A program made the translations under genes and the position numbers. The notes beneath the pieces were generated by a model that was not told the DNA's origin, did no database searches, and saw only the letters and a list, made by a program, of their open reading frames with translations. Below, one piece after another: positions 37,446-50,757 of a DNA stretch of 64,000 bases; position 1 is the first letter of the stretch; each line of letters starts with the position of its first letter. The DNA comes from Cyclina sinensis. Lineage: Eukaryota; Mollusca; Bivalvia; Venerida; Veneridae. Location of the stretch: positions 26,287,290 to 26,351,289 of the forward strand of contig JAAONU010000016.1 in NCBI GenBank assembly GCA_012932295.1, written 5' to 3'.

Positions 37446-38849
37446 AAGAATTTAAGAGTCATGACCTTAACCTCTGACGCGGTTGTCTTAAAATATTCAA
37501 GGTCATCTACTAATAATGAACGTTCCGACTGCTAAGTTGTTGTCCCTAGGCTTAAGTGCTTTGTTGAAATTGTTTGAATAAGTCGAGTGTGTTTTTGCCG
37601 AAAAAAATGAACATGGAATGTGTTTGACAGATGTAGCTGTTCAGTTGACACACTTTATACGTTAATTTCAGACGATGTACTAAAAAATAGTATTTCTAAT
37701 TTGTCTGGTCTCTATTTACGGTGACGATATAATTTTGTAATCTTACATACTTAAATCTCCATACATAGCATCAGTTAAGATAGGACAGATCTAAGCTGAC
37801 GTTTTTATCATCCAAGTTTAACATTAATACCTTATCTAAATGATATTATTGGGAACTATTTGCCTTCATAAATATAAATTTCAGTTTCAAATCAGATATT
37901 TTGGGTACGATAATGTAGTGCTAAAAAGGATCAGATTAACATAACACAGCAACAGATACTACTTTAATATATTTTTATTGTTTTGTAAAGGTGACAGGTA
38001 TTATACTGCTTCGATGAGATTTTATGACGTTAAAAGTTCATTTTACCCGTCCATTTAGCCCCTTTTAATCACGTAAATTACAAATCCAGTAAATTACAAT
38101 ATCGTAACATGATGCAGTACTATTTTATCTGAAAATCACAATATATAAAAACAACAACAAAACCAACAAAGACTATTATAATATCTAAAGAGGAATTTAT
38201 TGTCAAAGGATGGTCAAAATTCACCGTAGCATTCTTAAGAATATTGAAACAATATTGCTCTCTGGCGCCATTAACCTAAACAATGCAATGTCATATTTAA
38301 AAGCGCTTGAATATTTGCGACTGCACCGAACATGGCATTGAATGAAAATTCTAAAACAATACTCTCCTAGAGTTTTTTTGTCTTGTTCAATATTCATGGT
38401 AGTCGATGAAAAAGAGGAAAGAAGCAAGCCAACTCTAAAACGCTTTATTTGTATATAAAGTGCTTTCTGTCTGTTCTACTGATCGATAGTCATCACTACA
38501 AAGAAAAAATAAAACGAAAACATCAAACAAAAACAATGTTTAAAATCAAATGTAACAGCAATATTTTGTCTGGTATTGCAATCCAAAAAGTTCTATACAA
38601 CTAACATTAAACAGTGCAAAATACAAAAAAAAAACACTTTTTTTAATAGTAGAATACTACGTCATCGCGCACTGTTGTTTTTTTTTTCTCTCGCGCGGAC
38701 CTTTTTTCGTCAACAATCCGTCGCTTGAAAGGTAAAAATGGTCTTTTTCAATAAGAAATCTGTGAGTTGCAAAAGATCATGTTGTGTACCAAAGATTGGG
38801 TGGTGTGTCTTTACGTAAAGAATTTTCATAATGTAAAATTCTAGTTTAG
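37446..38849. other. Intergenic, nothing recognised
   Basis: No supportable gene. Scattered short frames have no recognisable domain. Confidence 0.4.
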
Positions 38850-39770
38850 GCCTGAAAAGGAGTGGAAGTTTTTTCAGCATGCATTCAGAAACAAAAAGCC
38901 CAAAAGATAAACGGGGGAAATAGTTATAGTCCAGAGAAACACAAAATAGGTAAAACGCAAAACGCAATAACTCCAGTATTATGCAAAAGAGAGATACGAT
39001 TCTTGTGCACTGAAATTCTTGTCAATGAGATCTATCGTACTATACAGTTTTATGCTGATATCTTTTTATGGTTTTTGAGCTGGACAAAAAATAAGCTATA
39101 AAAAATTAAAAATTAACAAAGTGCAATAACTAAAAAAACACAAAGGAGAGTTTTTATGCACTGCACTTCTCCACAGTTAGACCTATCCACCTATCAAATT
39201 TCATGTTTATATATGTAAATATCCTTGAGTAATACGGCGGACAGAAATAAGATAATGAAAATTAACGTAGGGTAAATTTCAAATTTCACAATGGGGATTA
39301 CTGTTCTTAAGCACTGCACTTCTCTTTTATAAGATGTATCCACCTATGAAGTTTTATGTTGATACCTCTTATTTGAGTTGTGCTCTCGACAAAAGTGCAG
39401 AATGATGAATTTTGTGCACTGCACTTCTCCTTTATAAGATCTATCCACATATGTAGTCTCAACTTGACAGCTCTTAATGTGAAAGAGTTACGCTCTGGAC
39501 AAAACTAAGCATAACATATCAACAAAGGGTAATAACTCCAAAATGAAAAAGTGCAGAGTAATGGATCTTAATTAGTGCACCTTTCCTCAGTGAGATCTAT
39601 AGAACTGTGAAGTTTCATGTTGATACCTTTAATAGTTTTTTAGCTATGGTCCGGACAAAGGCGTGGCGGTCGTGCGGACGGACGTTTAGTCGGACGGACG
39701 GACGTCGGACGATCAAAGCAGCACTTATATGCTCCCCTGAAAATTTTTCGGTGAGCATAATAAAGCGTTG
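38850..39770 (+). mobile_element. Tandem-core element with 3' hairpin
   Basis: About five ~150-bp units (GTGCACTGCACTTCTC, AGATCTATCCACCTAT, TTAGCTATGGTCCGGACAAA), then a GGACGGACG stretch. It ends with a hairpin ATGCTCCCCTGAAAA / TTTTTCGGTGAGCAT followed by AATA. It is the same monomer family as 18090-18722, in opposite orientation. Confidence 0.65.
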
Positions 39771-40213
39771 ATACGGATAAGATCTTATAAAAGAGTGTAT
39801 TGCATCAAGGTTGTCAGGTAAGAAAGACTAACAAAAAGTGCAAACGCATAAAATAAGATACATATGTCTGGTCACGAATGCAAGTGAACGCATATTTATA
39901 GAAATGTCTGTTTATCTTAGCCTCTAGACGTCATCAAATAACCATGGAATATACAAATGAGTTTTCTTCAAATGTCAAAACAAATGGCAGTTACACTAAA
40001 CAGATAGTACTCTGTTTTCAGTGGAATCGATTTTGTGGAGTTTTCAGCTTTTGATTTTGTTGCTGTAGTTGTTCTTCACCAGGTTTGCATTGTCTATTTT
40101 TCCTTATACACCGTGCTATCATCAACATTACGTTAAAGATAAGCTAGAGAAAGTCAGCTATGCCATCTTGTTAGACAATTACACCCACGTTAACTTTAAC
40201 AGCAACAATAATA
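39771..40213. other. Intergenic spacer
   Basis: Nothing recognised. Confidence 0.4.
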
Positions 40214-41877
40214 ACAAGAGATGTTTGTAAAACATATATGCCTCCCTAGCACCTTATACCTAGAGGTACTCTCCTGCGCATCGGTCGAATGTTTCACTTT
40301 CTTACCACTGCTAAAATTCAATTTTCAGAACGATATTTTTATTTTTAGACAGGGAAATCCACAGTTACTTTTCAGCTAATCAGTGACTAGCTTACAACGA
40401 AATGTCCATACATACAATTGACAACCCAAAATGTAAACAAACAATGCATGTCTGCATGTTACTTACGTATTTCACTTTTCAAAGTGCTTTTTAATATGTA
40501 TACGTAAATAAACTAGTAAAACTATCAAAAAGGTTAGAATCATGATGGTATAGTTGTTTTTAGACGTTTAATTTCTGTATTAAGATGTTTACGTAAACGC
40601 GTAGTTGAAATGTGTTTACAAAATTGTCAGAAAACACCCGTCTATCTATAAATTTTGGAATCACGTGATCGTTTAAACCAATGAAAAATTGTTTAAAGAT
40701 TTTTCGGTTTTGGGGATATTGGTGCACTTTCATTGGTTGTTTAAAAGTTCATTGTAAAGGTCAATATCATAAATCTACTCTTGTTAAAGCAGCGGTGTGA
40801 AGTTACGGTGGTGTATTCATTTAGCTGCTGAGGGAGCGTAACCTAGAGGCAGCCATAAATGTATAGGAAAGTAGAAGGACAGGGACTTGTGTCAGTACAA
40901 TAAAGGGAGGATGTCTGAGGCTTCTGATATCAAAAGCTATTGGCAATGGCAAGTAGATGAATGAGAGGAACTGTAGATTATGTCAATGACACTTTGGTTA
41001 TACGTTCAAATACTGGAGAACACGAATGGCTACCGTGACCTTTGCCTTTAACCTAGTGCCCTCAAAGACAATAGGGGTCATCTCCTAAACAGACCAACCT
41101 GCACGGCAAGTCTGTAAAGCCAATGCCTGAGGGTTTTCTAGTTATTGATAGGAAACCATTTTCCTGTTAATGGTCAATATGACCTTGACCTCAAGTAACT
41201 CTAAAAACTATAGATCTTCTGACCAAATCCAACCTGCCTATAAAGTGTGACTTTGGTCTTTACTTAAATGACCTGAAAAGAGTAGGGGTCATCTACTTGT
41301 CATAACAAACCTATGTACAAAATATGAGGATTCTGGGTCCAAGCGTTCTAGAGTTACTAATCTGAAACCGTTTTCCTTTTCAAGGTCATTGTGACCTTGG
41401 CCTTTGACTTAATGGCCTGGAAAACTATAGGGGTCGTTTACTGGTCATGACCAATCTGCCTATGAAGATTCGGGGAGCTGAGCCCAAGGATTTTATAGTA
41501 ATTGATCGAAACCATTTTGCTATTAAAGATCACTGTGACCTTTTCCTTTGATATGGTGACCCGAATTGCTATAAGATTCATTTACTGGTCATAACCAACC
41601 TACAAACCAAGTTATAGGATCCTGGGCCAAAGCGTCCTATAGTTATTGATCGGAAACTATTTTGCCTTTCAAGGTCACTGTGACCTTGACCTTTGACCTT
41701 ATGACCTAAAAATCTACAGGGCCATCTACTGGTCATGAACAAACCTACAAACCAAGTTTGAGGAAGGTGTGTTTAAGGGCTCTAGATATTGATCGGAAAC
41801 GAAGTGTGTACCGCCCGACATACCGACCGGTAATTGCAAAACAATGCCCCCTCATCTTTGATGGGGGCATAATAATA
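40214..41877 (+). mobile_element. Tandem-core element with both terminal hairpins
   Basis: The 5' end is AACAAGAGATGTTTGTAAAACATATATGCC, with an ATGTTT/AAACAT hairpin. The core starts at about 41020 and has around six ~140-bp units with AAGGTCACTGTGACCTTGAC, ACTATAGGGGTCATCTACTG and AGTTATTGATCGGAAACC. The 3' end is the hairpin ATGCCCCCTCATC-TTT-GATGGGGGCAT, then AATAAT. This is the clearest example of the shared layout. Helitron-like identity is an inference. Confidence 0.65.
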
Positions 41878-41905
41878 CGTTGTAATATTTTATCGAACTA
41901 TAAAT

Positions 41906-44900
41906 AAACAAGAGTGCCATGATGACCCTTTTATTGCTCACCTAAGTATAACTACAACTACTTTCAGTCACACACCGAATTTAAACTCCAGGCTTTGAGA
42001 ATTCTGACAAGATTTTTTATAGTTTATACCTATGTCAGTCTGTATAAAAACCAAGTGCCCTCTGGGGTGGGGCCAATTTTGATTCTTAGCCTCGGTGACC
42101 TTGACCTAAGTGATCTAAAATCCAACTCAAAAGCAGATGTCCAAAGTACATACATACCACATATCTAAGATATCGGTCAATAAATGAAGTTATCATAGTT
42201 GTTAGATCATGCAAACATGGAAAAATATATCACTTTTGGCTCCCATACCTCTTGGATCCATGACAGGATCAGGTTGGTTCAGGTATAGAAAGGAGATCTA
42301 TTGTTTATATATGTTTTGTAAAAGTTATGTTGAAATTGCCTCATCACACTATGATGAACGGTTGAAAAATAAATCCATTTTTAATCTCTGTGACCTTGAC
42401 ATTGACCCTAGTGACCTAAACCCCACTCAGTCCTAGAGGTACAGGCAAGGTACCTGCATAACAATTATCTAAGATTTCGGTCATTAAATAAAGGCTCCAT
42501 AACGAAAAGTAGAAAATTTCAAATGTTTCTGACAAGAAATGCTTAAACAGTCTTTACAAGTCTTTAGTAAAAGAGTAAAAGACATGACTCCAGCGGTGGT
42601 GCCAAAATTACCACAACAACAAAGTTTGAATAATGATTCCCTTTATATTTCTGCGTGAAATATGTGGCCCTCGGGATTGGATCAAATAATTTGCACGGAG
42701 GCATTTTTTGAAAAATCTTGATAGAGGTTCAGAAGACCATGCCACATACAAAATTCAGAAGTCTAAGGTTAATTGTTTCGACATTTTCAAAGGAGATTTT
42801 ACTACATTCTAGTATGTATATGAAACACATATGACCACCGGGTATAGAGCAATAAATAATCTTAAGGAACAAATATTGGCAGAGGTCCATAAACCACTGT
42901 TTCTGCGCATTTTATTAAATTCTAGGCCCTTTGGTTTGAAAAGTGTATTGTTATCTAGTCCACTGTCTGAAAGGTACTTTGATTAATGGTTATATCCAGG
43001 AAGAAATGTTGTATACTGTGAAAAAAGCATCCTGTAAATAATTACCCATGGAAACGTTTTGTTGCATGTCAACTAAAGGTAACAGATTGTCCCTTTAAAC
43101 AAGTATTTAATTTCGAAGCGACATACCTCTGGTAGTGAACGTTGGCATGTCATGTTGTGATTGCAGTTGTCTGTCATATTTAAGAAGTCGACTAACAATG
43201 GTTAACAGTTAAGACTATGCTATTCATATTGTAACTATGCAATGATGAAAGTGAAATGCGGTTGACATACGTGCGAGTAGTTCTAATCTTGACACACTTC
43301 CTTTTGTTTCAAAATAAATTAATAAATGTGCATAGTAATTAAGGTTGTACGATACAATAGCACTTCAGATTTATATTCAGTCTAAAAAAATATGTGTTAG
43401 GACTGCACAATTTCAATTACAACACAGTATGAATAAATGAACAGTACTCAGGTATGTAGTGTCACTATCAACCGATTAGTTTTCGTCGATTAACCTAATT
43501 ATATATGTTTAACCATTAACGGATTTACGATATATATGCGTGGAAGTTAAAAATTATATTAAGAACCCATTTCTATTAGGAACACATATGGAAACTATTT
43601 TTTTTCAGAGAATCTAAATGAGATAAATAGGATAGATAGTTATTGACAACAACCTCAGTTTGCATAATGGTTAAGTGCAAAGTATTTTTTGTTGGTATTT
43701 TTATGCCAGATTATACCTAGTATCACAGACATATCATGCCATTACGAAATTATCGCCCTGGGTCCAAAGCAAACTAAGAAGCTATAAAACTGTACGATGA
43801 AACTAATACACAGTGATGAACTGCATTTTTCCTGATGCTTTTGCTTAGAAATTTGATACATTCTTGTTCTTAAGTCAGTTGTTCCCAGCAATTTAACTGT
43901 CAGTGGTGAACACTGGATCGTTGCCAAGAAATTGCGTTGAACTGAAAAACTTAAATCGTTCTCAAACAAAACATATCCCTATAGAGTTTCTAACCATCAA
44001 ATGTTCGAATAACAACTCAAGTATGCGGTAAAAGAGGAAAAAGAAAATGACGTAAAACTACGAATCCCTATTGGAAAAAAGATCAAGATCAATATAGAAT
44101 TCAATCTGATTGACTTGAACAAACATTTGAACATGATACATCATCAACGTCACAACACTGTCATCGTCACCAGCTATTTCGACATTTTGTTCGACCTAAT
44201 TATAAGATTCATCAACAGCAACATTCCAGTGACATCTTTATCAGTGATAAACACAAAAGGAATAATTTCAAAAGAGCTGAAGCATGCGTAAATAATACCC
44301 GATAAGTTGACTAGAAGCATGTTATGATACAGCCAATTTGAAAATTGGACTTTTGCATTGGCTGTTACAATACCTTATTTTATATAACTTTTCAGAGTTT
44401 AAGGTGTTTTTTTAAATTTCAGAGTTGCTGTCTTAAATATGAACACTTGAGTAGTAGGATATTTTTACTTTAATTTTCAATCAATGTAACTTTGAATTTG
44501 ACCTTAGGTAAAAGTATCTTTATATATCTTCAAAGTGGTGAATTGTGTATGAGTTATGACATTTACTCCAGCCTTTTTATCAATCACTGCCAATGTTAAC
44601 TCTGACCTTAAAGCCACTATTTTCAAGTGCAAATTTTATATTAACTTCTATGTAAGTAAAGCAACACTAAAAGAAAATTAAAATTATATTTTAACATTGA
44701 TTTTATGTAAAACGTTAATTTTGAAGTCTTCGGACCAGATGTCATTCTTGCAACACCTAGATCGCTTTTGACTATGAAAACTCAAAAGATCAACGGTTAG
44801 CACATGTCCTTGAATTTTAAGAACAATTTTGGTGTGTAAAGACATTAATGTGTATATTCTCTAAGTCATATACCCGTCTTTAAGGAACTAAAATAACCAA

Positions 44901-45567
44901 GAGGCTTAAAATGAGAACAATTAACCCTAATGGATAAATAAATAATACTGCGTAAAGATTTCAACTTTGATATAAGCCGAACTTGACCTACTGACATACT
45001 TTCTATTTTTTTAGCTACGTCTATGAAATTATGACCCTATGTACAGTTTTGCATGTAAATTTCAGCTTTGACATAGGATGATTTTTCCCTTACCATCCTA
45101 CACACTTCCTTCTTTTCAAAATTGCAGCAGTGAAGTTTTAACTGGGTGTTTTTTTTTTTATTTTATTTTACTTGAATATTTCTTTTTTGATCGACTATGG
45201 CATTGACAAACTGACATAGTTTCTGTTTTTGAAGCTAAATCCATGAAATCTGGATCTTGTGTAAAGTTTTGAATTTATATTTCAACTCTGACTCTGGCTG
45301 GCCATGACCATGTTACTCATTATTTTGTTAAAGGTAATGAAAAAAGGTCCTGCCCAAGAAGTCACTAGTTACTTATAGAAAAAATATTCACAGTGTAAAA
45401 CTGGTCAGGTGGTATATGTCAGAGTATATGTAAAGGCTTGCAATATAGAACCACAATTTTGAATGTCTGAGTATGATTTACTTAAACTGAATATCCTTTA
45501 TTGGCTTTACTGACTAAAGAAGTGGTACTCAGGTGAGCAATAAAGTGCCATCATGAACCTCTTGTTT
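41906..45567 (+). mobile_element. 3.66 kb element with ~40-bp inverted ends
   Basis: The left end (41906-41948: AAACAAGAGTGCCATGATGA and CTTTTATTGCTCACCTAAGTA) is matched in inverse orientation by 45526-45567 (TACTCAGGTGAGCAATAAAG then TGCCATCATGAACC). Identity is roughly 80-85% with small indels. The interior holds remnants of the GGGCGGGGCCAATTTTGA / TTGGTAGAGGTCC monomer also seen at 29-31 kb, plus TGACCTTGACC words. Short interior frames (e.g. 42209-42436) cross repeat units and are not genes. Probably non-autonomous. Confidence 0.6.
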
Positions 45568-48547
45568 AATCATACCGTCAAATGTTTTTAATGTACCTTA
45601 ATATCACACATTAACATATGAAAATCGATTTATTTCCCGTTCCTTGCGTTTGAATTCGATCAACAACTTTATGTTTTGGTAACATCATGGACCGGGGATT
45701 CCTTCATTTGCGTTTATAGAGTTTGTGATATAGAACACGTCTACAGATTTATATTGGGCCGGTTAGAACTAGAATTACAAAACAAATGTACATCCCCTGT
45801 AATTATTTTGCTTAAACTTGTTTTAACACGTATCATAAAACACTGGGATGAATTTTGTATTTTCCTGGAAACTTTGAAACGTTAATTATATCACTATTAT
45901 AGATATGACAAACGCATTTCAATAATTTTATTAGGTATAAAGAAATTGTTCCGTTCAGATAAACTTCAGAATATCGTTACAAGAAACGTTACTTATTTCA
46001 TTTACTTTATCGGTGTCTTTTACTAATCTAATTGCTGACTATCGTATGAGTTTAATGAATACTGATGGAAAGAAACTGCGTCTAGCATTTCGCAGAGGTG
46101 CGTTCCAAAGAGGAGTTATCCTGAGCAATCGATCCGTCAGAAATAGTTTTATCAATCACTGGCATCGTTTACGTTATTTGGATGCTAAAACTTTCTTATA
46201 ACAAAAGCTTTTTTTACAAGTGTCTTCTCGATAGTTTATGTGTGTGAGTTGTTATCTACAGATTAATAGAAATCAAACAAGCATAACATTTTTGGCCCCT
46301 TTATCTTAGCAAAACGTGGTGTTTTAATTACATATTGTCATAAGAGTAATATATATATGTATGTATGTATGTATGTTTTAATTCATTTTCATTTTTATTC
46401 CTATTCTATAACATATTATATCCAACCATACATTTGATTTGCAATGTAGGCTGGAAACAAGCTTTTTTATCAAAGAAGCAACACTTCTGTTTTATATCAC
46501 ATTTTAAGCGAATATTTGTAAGTCAGGACCAGATATAAAGCATTCGAGTATATATCTATATTATACTTTATTCATGCAAAACTGCAACGCCAGTTATAAA
46601 TTTAAGAATATGACCATTTTACATTATTAATGAGACTTTAACAAAGTTTTACAGTGGATTATAACTATATACTGACTAGCTTATATATCAATGATATTGT
46701 TTAACGTTAAAAATCAGAGTATATCAATAGCAGAAGCGTTCGATGTTAAAAACAGCTGCATACAAGACGCACACTGATATGGTAAATCTCAAATAAAGTT
46801 TGACTTCCCGCCAAGTTCTACAAAAACAGTGCAAAGAAAGCATTTTAACATTTGTTCCATGCTCCAGCAAACTGATACAGGCTCTTTTCTCAGTGCAATT
46901 TGTAGTCATTTTTCCTTCTTAATATCAAAATAATGAAGCAATCAGGGCAGTGGATACACAAAGGGCGTTTCTGTATATAAAATAATATATGGAAGGCACC
47001 AATCCTTAACAAGCGTCTAACCCTCTGATCCTAATCACGAGCCTGACCGAGGTACTTACCCGTTTATCTTTGAAGTCTTGAAATTTGGCTGTTATTCCTC
47101 GAGTTGCTAGACATTTGACATGAAACTCTTGCTTACGTCAAACGACTATCATACGAAATTAGTTACCCCCTACCTATGACGGAGCTAGATTGCTTCGGAT
47201 AAACGCGAACAATCTGAAAGATTAATGGACATGCATGTAATGCAGAAGAGTCTGAAAACTGAACTTCCTCATAGACAAAATAAGACGCCAATGCTTTCAA
47301 CTCACAAAATAGTAAAGCAGCTCACAGATAAATCAACAGCCTACGTCGCAAACATTAGGCGTATGTGACGCATATATTTTAGATTAAATCCGAAATGATC
47401 TTACAATGAACCAACGACATTACGTAGTCTGGTCAGTATTGTCAGTATTCCTTTTTCACTTCTGAAGAAAATATTTTAACTTGGGTTTAGCCAAATCAAT
47501 TTAGCATTCCTAACCTACTATTAACATTTAACTTACTTCTAATTAAAGGAGCTAAGTACTAAAACAAAAATGTAAATACGACGCTGATAATCAAACAGGT
47601 GCGAGTGAATACATCTATGTTACTGTATATTTCAACATTTTATGCAACATTTATATCTTTTAGAATTAATCTAAGTTTTGACGGTAATTTTATATTTGTT
47701 TTCTTTCGATATGCTAAGAATTATAAACAATTATTTTATCGTTTTCAAAGACCCAACAGAGATAAGTAACCACTGTTTTTATCAACTGAGAATAATCTAT
47801 GAACTCAACCGTTTCTCGTGCATTTTTCTATAATTATCAAAAATATTTGTTTTGAATGTCTGATATTTTACCATCGGTAGTAACTAGAAGCCCAACATGA
47901 AAGGAAATATTTAGTTGGTTGATAAAGAAAGTTACGTTTGATTGTTAGGTTTGGATAAGTATTCTATCAGGTTATCTTATAAACTGATTGCTCTGAAGAT
48001 TTTTAAACCAGAGAACTTTATCTCCCACCGCCTGTGTTAGAAAAATAAACAATAATGTCATTTTTCTAACACAGGCAGTATTTTTACAACCATTTTTGTA
48101 GAGATAATATATTAATAATGTGACGTATTCCTTAACTGCAATTCACTTTTTGCAAATCCACTATGTACTATGTAACGTTTTAGAAAACATACCCAAAACA
48201 GCAGTTCTCGAACTGCTTTCACTAAACTAAGATAGAAACAAAATGAACAATGCATTTAGAAACATTAATGGAATATTCTGAAAAATGTAAAATTTCTTGA
48301 ATTATGAATTCTATTCAATTGCCTTTAATTGGAGTCTCGTAATTTCGGAGAAAATGGAGAAAATAAGTCTCAGGAATTGTCTCTCACAAAAAACAACAGA
48401 AAATTCAAACGCAATTTGTTGTAAAACCGTTACGCTTATTTCTGTTGTTTTTGAATCTTATACCATTGCTTTAACAGTGTGAAAAACATTTTGTTCTTTT
48501 TATATATATATTTTTTTTAAATTCCAACGATAAACTGTTGTACCTAG
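45568..48547. other. Intergenic, weak signals only
   Basis: An (ATGT)n microsatellite lies at 46357-46375. A perfect donor AAACGG|GTAAGTACC on the minus strand at 47060-47054 follows a ~25-codon frame and is discussed in the findings. A 17-bp-arm hairpin lies at 48030-48076. Short frames at 45676-45885 and 46013-46201 have no recognisable domain. Confidence 0.4.
48030..48076. repeat. Perfect 17-bp-arm hairpin
   Basis: GCCTGTGTTAGAAAAAT (48030-48046) and its exact reverse complement (48060-48076) flank a 13-base loop. No T-run or neighbouring gene suggests a terminator or histone-type 3' end. It is probably a MITE relic. Confidence 0.85.
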
Positions 48548-50757
48548 AATACAATACAATACAATACAATACTTTATTTGCAAATCGGCAGTACTCTGCC
48601 TATGGCAATACAAAATATATGGCGAACACATATATGTATATACATACATTTACAAACAGTACAGTAAAATTGAAAAATGTATACATGGACTGTTAAGTTT
48701 TAAAGTTTACGTATTTTACTATACATGAGAAAGGTCCAATATAATGCAAAAAGTGGCAAAAAAAATAAATATGCTAATTATTATTGGACAAGTTAAAGGT
48801 TGTCGGAATTTAGTTGCAATATATCTGATCTTTGACGGAAGGCATCTTTCAAATATTTACATATCCGTAGAGTAAATTTTTTTCTTGAAGTTGACATAAT
48901 TCGTATAAACTTGTGAATAGAAGGAAATGAGGATGGTATTTTATATTTCAGTCTTAGATCACGATAAATAGGACAACATAACAGAAAGTGATATTCGTTT
49001 TCAATGGCATTTTGTGTACACAATTTACATTTTCTTTCATTTCGTTCAACGTTAAAAAATCTACCAGTTTCAATTTCTAATTTGTGTGAAGCTAGCCTAA
49101 ATCGTGCCATTTGTTTGTACAAAGTTTCATTTCTTATAGAATTAAGATAATCCTCGCAACAAAATGTTTCTTTATATTTACAATATAAATCTAGCTTTGA
49201 CATATTACTAATTGCATCATGCCATGTCTGAACATATTGATCACGTAAACGTTGTTTAAAAAGCACGTTATAATTCATATTTTCATTAAAATTATCCAAT
49301 AGATTAGAAAATCCCATATTATTTATTAAAAAATGAATTTTCTTAGCCCAGCAATTTCTGTTATTTTGAAGTTGATCTATATATATATCATACATTTCTG
49401 AAAGAGGATGTTTAATTATCTTCACCCAAAATTTTAAAGATCTTTCTAAACATAAAATAGATAGGGGAAACCGTCCTTATTCACCATACACTGCAATGTT
49501 CGGCGTCTGCTTTTTAACACCTAGTATATATTTACAAAACTTTATGTGTAATTTATCTACTTCACCATAGTCATATATACCCCAAACCTCTGAGCCATAC
49601 AAAAGAATCGGAACTACTATTGACTCAAACAGCTTAAATTTAGTTTTAACATCAAGAGGTACTCTATCAAATATTGTTAATAAATTATTGTAAGCCTTCA
49701 AAGCCTGATCTTGTAAAACCTTTACTGCTGTTTTCAATTCACCATTAAATGTAAATCTAATACCTAGATATGTAAAAGAGTGAACAAAATCTATATTTAC
49801 ATCATTTATAGTGATATGAGTGTTTTGGCGAGATTTTCGTTTTTCAAATACACATACTTTTGTTTTTGAGACATTAATTTTAAGACCTAATCCACATGAA
49901 TATTCATAAATACTATCAACTTGTGCTTGTAAACTATTCAAATCTGTAGTAAATAAGGCTATGTCATCAGCAAAGAGTAGAAGATATTTAGATAACAACT
50001 CGATGTCTTTATCAGTTAATGACTCAAAATTTATGCATTGTTCAATATCGTTTACAAAGAGAATAAATAATAATGGAGAAAGTGGTTCACCTTGCTTTAG
50101 GCCAATCGAAACTTCAAAAAAATCTGACATACACATGTTAAACTTAACACAAGATTTAACAGTAGCATAAATAGACTTTAGCATACTTAACATTTTGCTA
50201 CTAATACCAGAATTTATTAATTTTATCCAAAGTGCATCTCTATTGACAGTGTCAAAAGCCTTTTCATAGTCAATGAAAATACAGTACAACTTTTTATTTT
50301 TATTTAGTACCTTTTTTTATTAGTGAATGAAGAATAAAAATTGCATCTACAGTAGATTTCTGATCGCGAAAACCGAACTGATTATTACTGAAAAGATTTG
50401 ATGATTCACACCAATAATTAATTCTATTCCTAAGCACCAGTGAGAATATTTTACCTATTATATTTACTAAAGTAATACCTCTATAGTTCGACGGATCTGT
50501 AATATCACCTTTTTTATATATCGGAATAATTACACCTTTTGTCCAGTTTTCAGGATAGATACCGCTGTCAAAAATGTTATTGAATATTGTACACAGGTAA
50601 GGGCAAATAAAATCCTGCGCATCTATAAAAAAGTCTGCTACAATATTTTCAAAGTCGGCACTTTTGTTTCGTTTCATGCTTGCTATACATTTAGAAATTT
50701 CTTCAAGGGTAATTATGAATGAATGCGATAAAAACTTGGACAAAAGGTCATATTTAT
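48548..50757 (-). mobile_element. 5'-truncated LINE with (AATAC)n tail
   Basis: A non-LTR retrotransposon copy starting within the reverse-transcriptase region and running to a 3' UTR that ends in five AATAC units (48548-48572; ATTGT on the element strand). Truncation at the 5' side with an intact 3' end is typical of target-primed reverse transcription. It is related to the fuller copy at 54.6-59.1 kb but clearly diverged and with a different 3' tail, so it is a separate subfamily. No target-site duplication was found. Confidence 0.85.
48793..50743 (-). pseudogene. LINE ORF2 reverse transcriptase, broken twice
   Basis: Three open pieces (50743-50300, 50289-49477, 49425-48793) line up end to end with the intact ORF2 at 54.8-58.2 kb. 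Motifs visible are PSNYRGITL, FGFRDQKSTVDA, FIDYEKAFDTV (first catalytic Asp), LKQGEPLSPLLF, LLFADDIALF (catalytic Asp pair) and the C-terminal CKLC...HFLLCC. Only two lesions separate the pieces: one extra A in an A-run near 50310, and one TAA where the relative has Leu (GELGRFPL, near 49478). The endonuclease domain and ORF1 are missing, so it cannot move by itself. Confidence 0.85.

Noticed and set aside
46013..46201. 62-codon plus-strand frame rich in Arg/Leu
   Set aside because: No recognised domain, no clear splice sites, AT-rich neighbourhood; cannot be supported.
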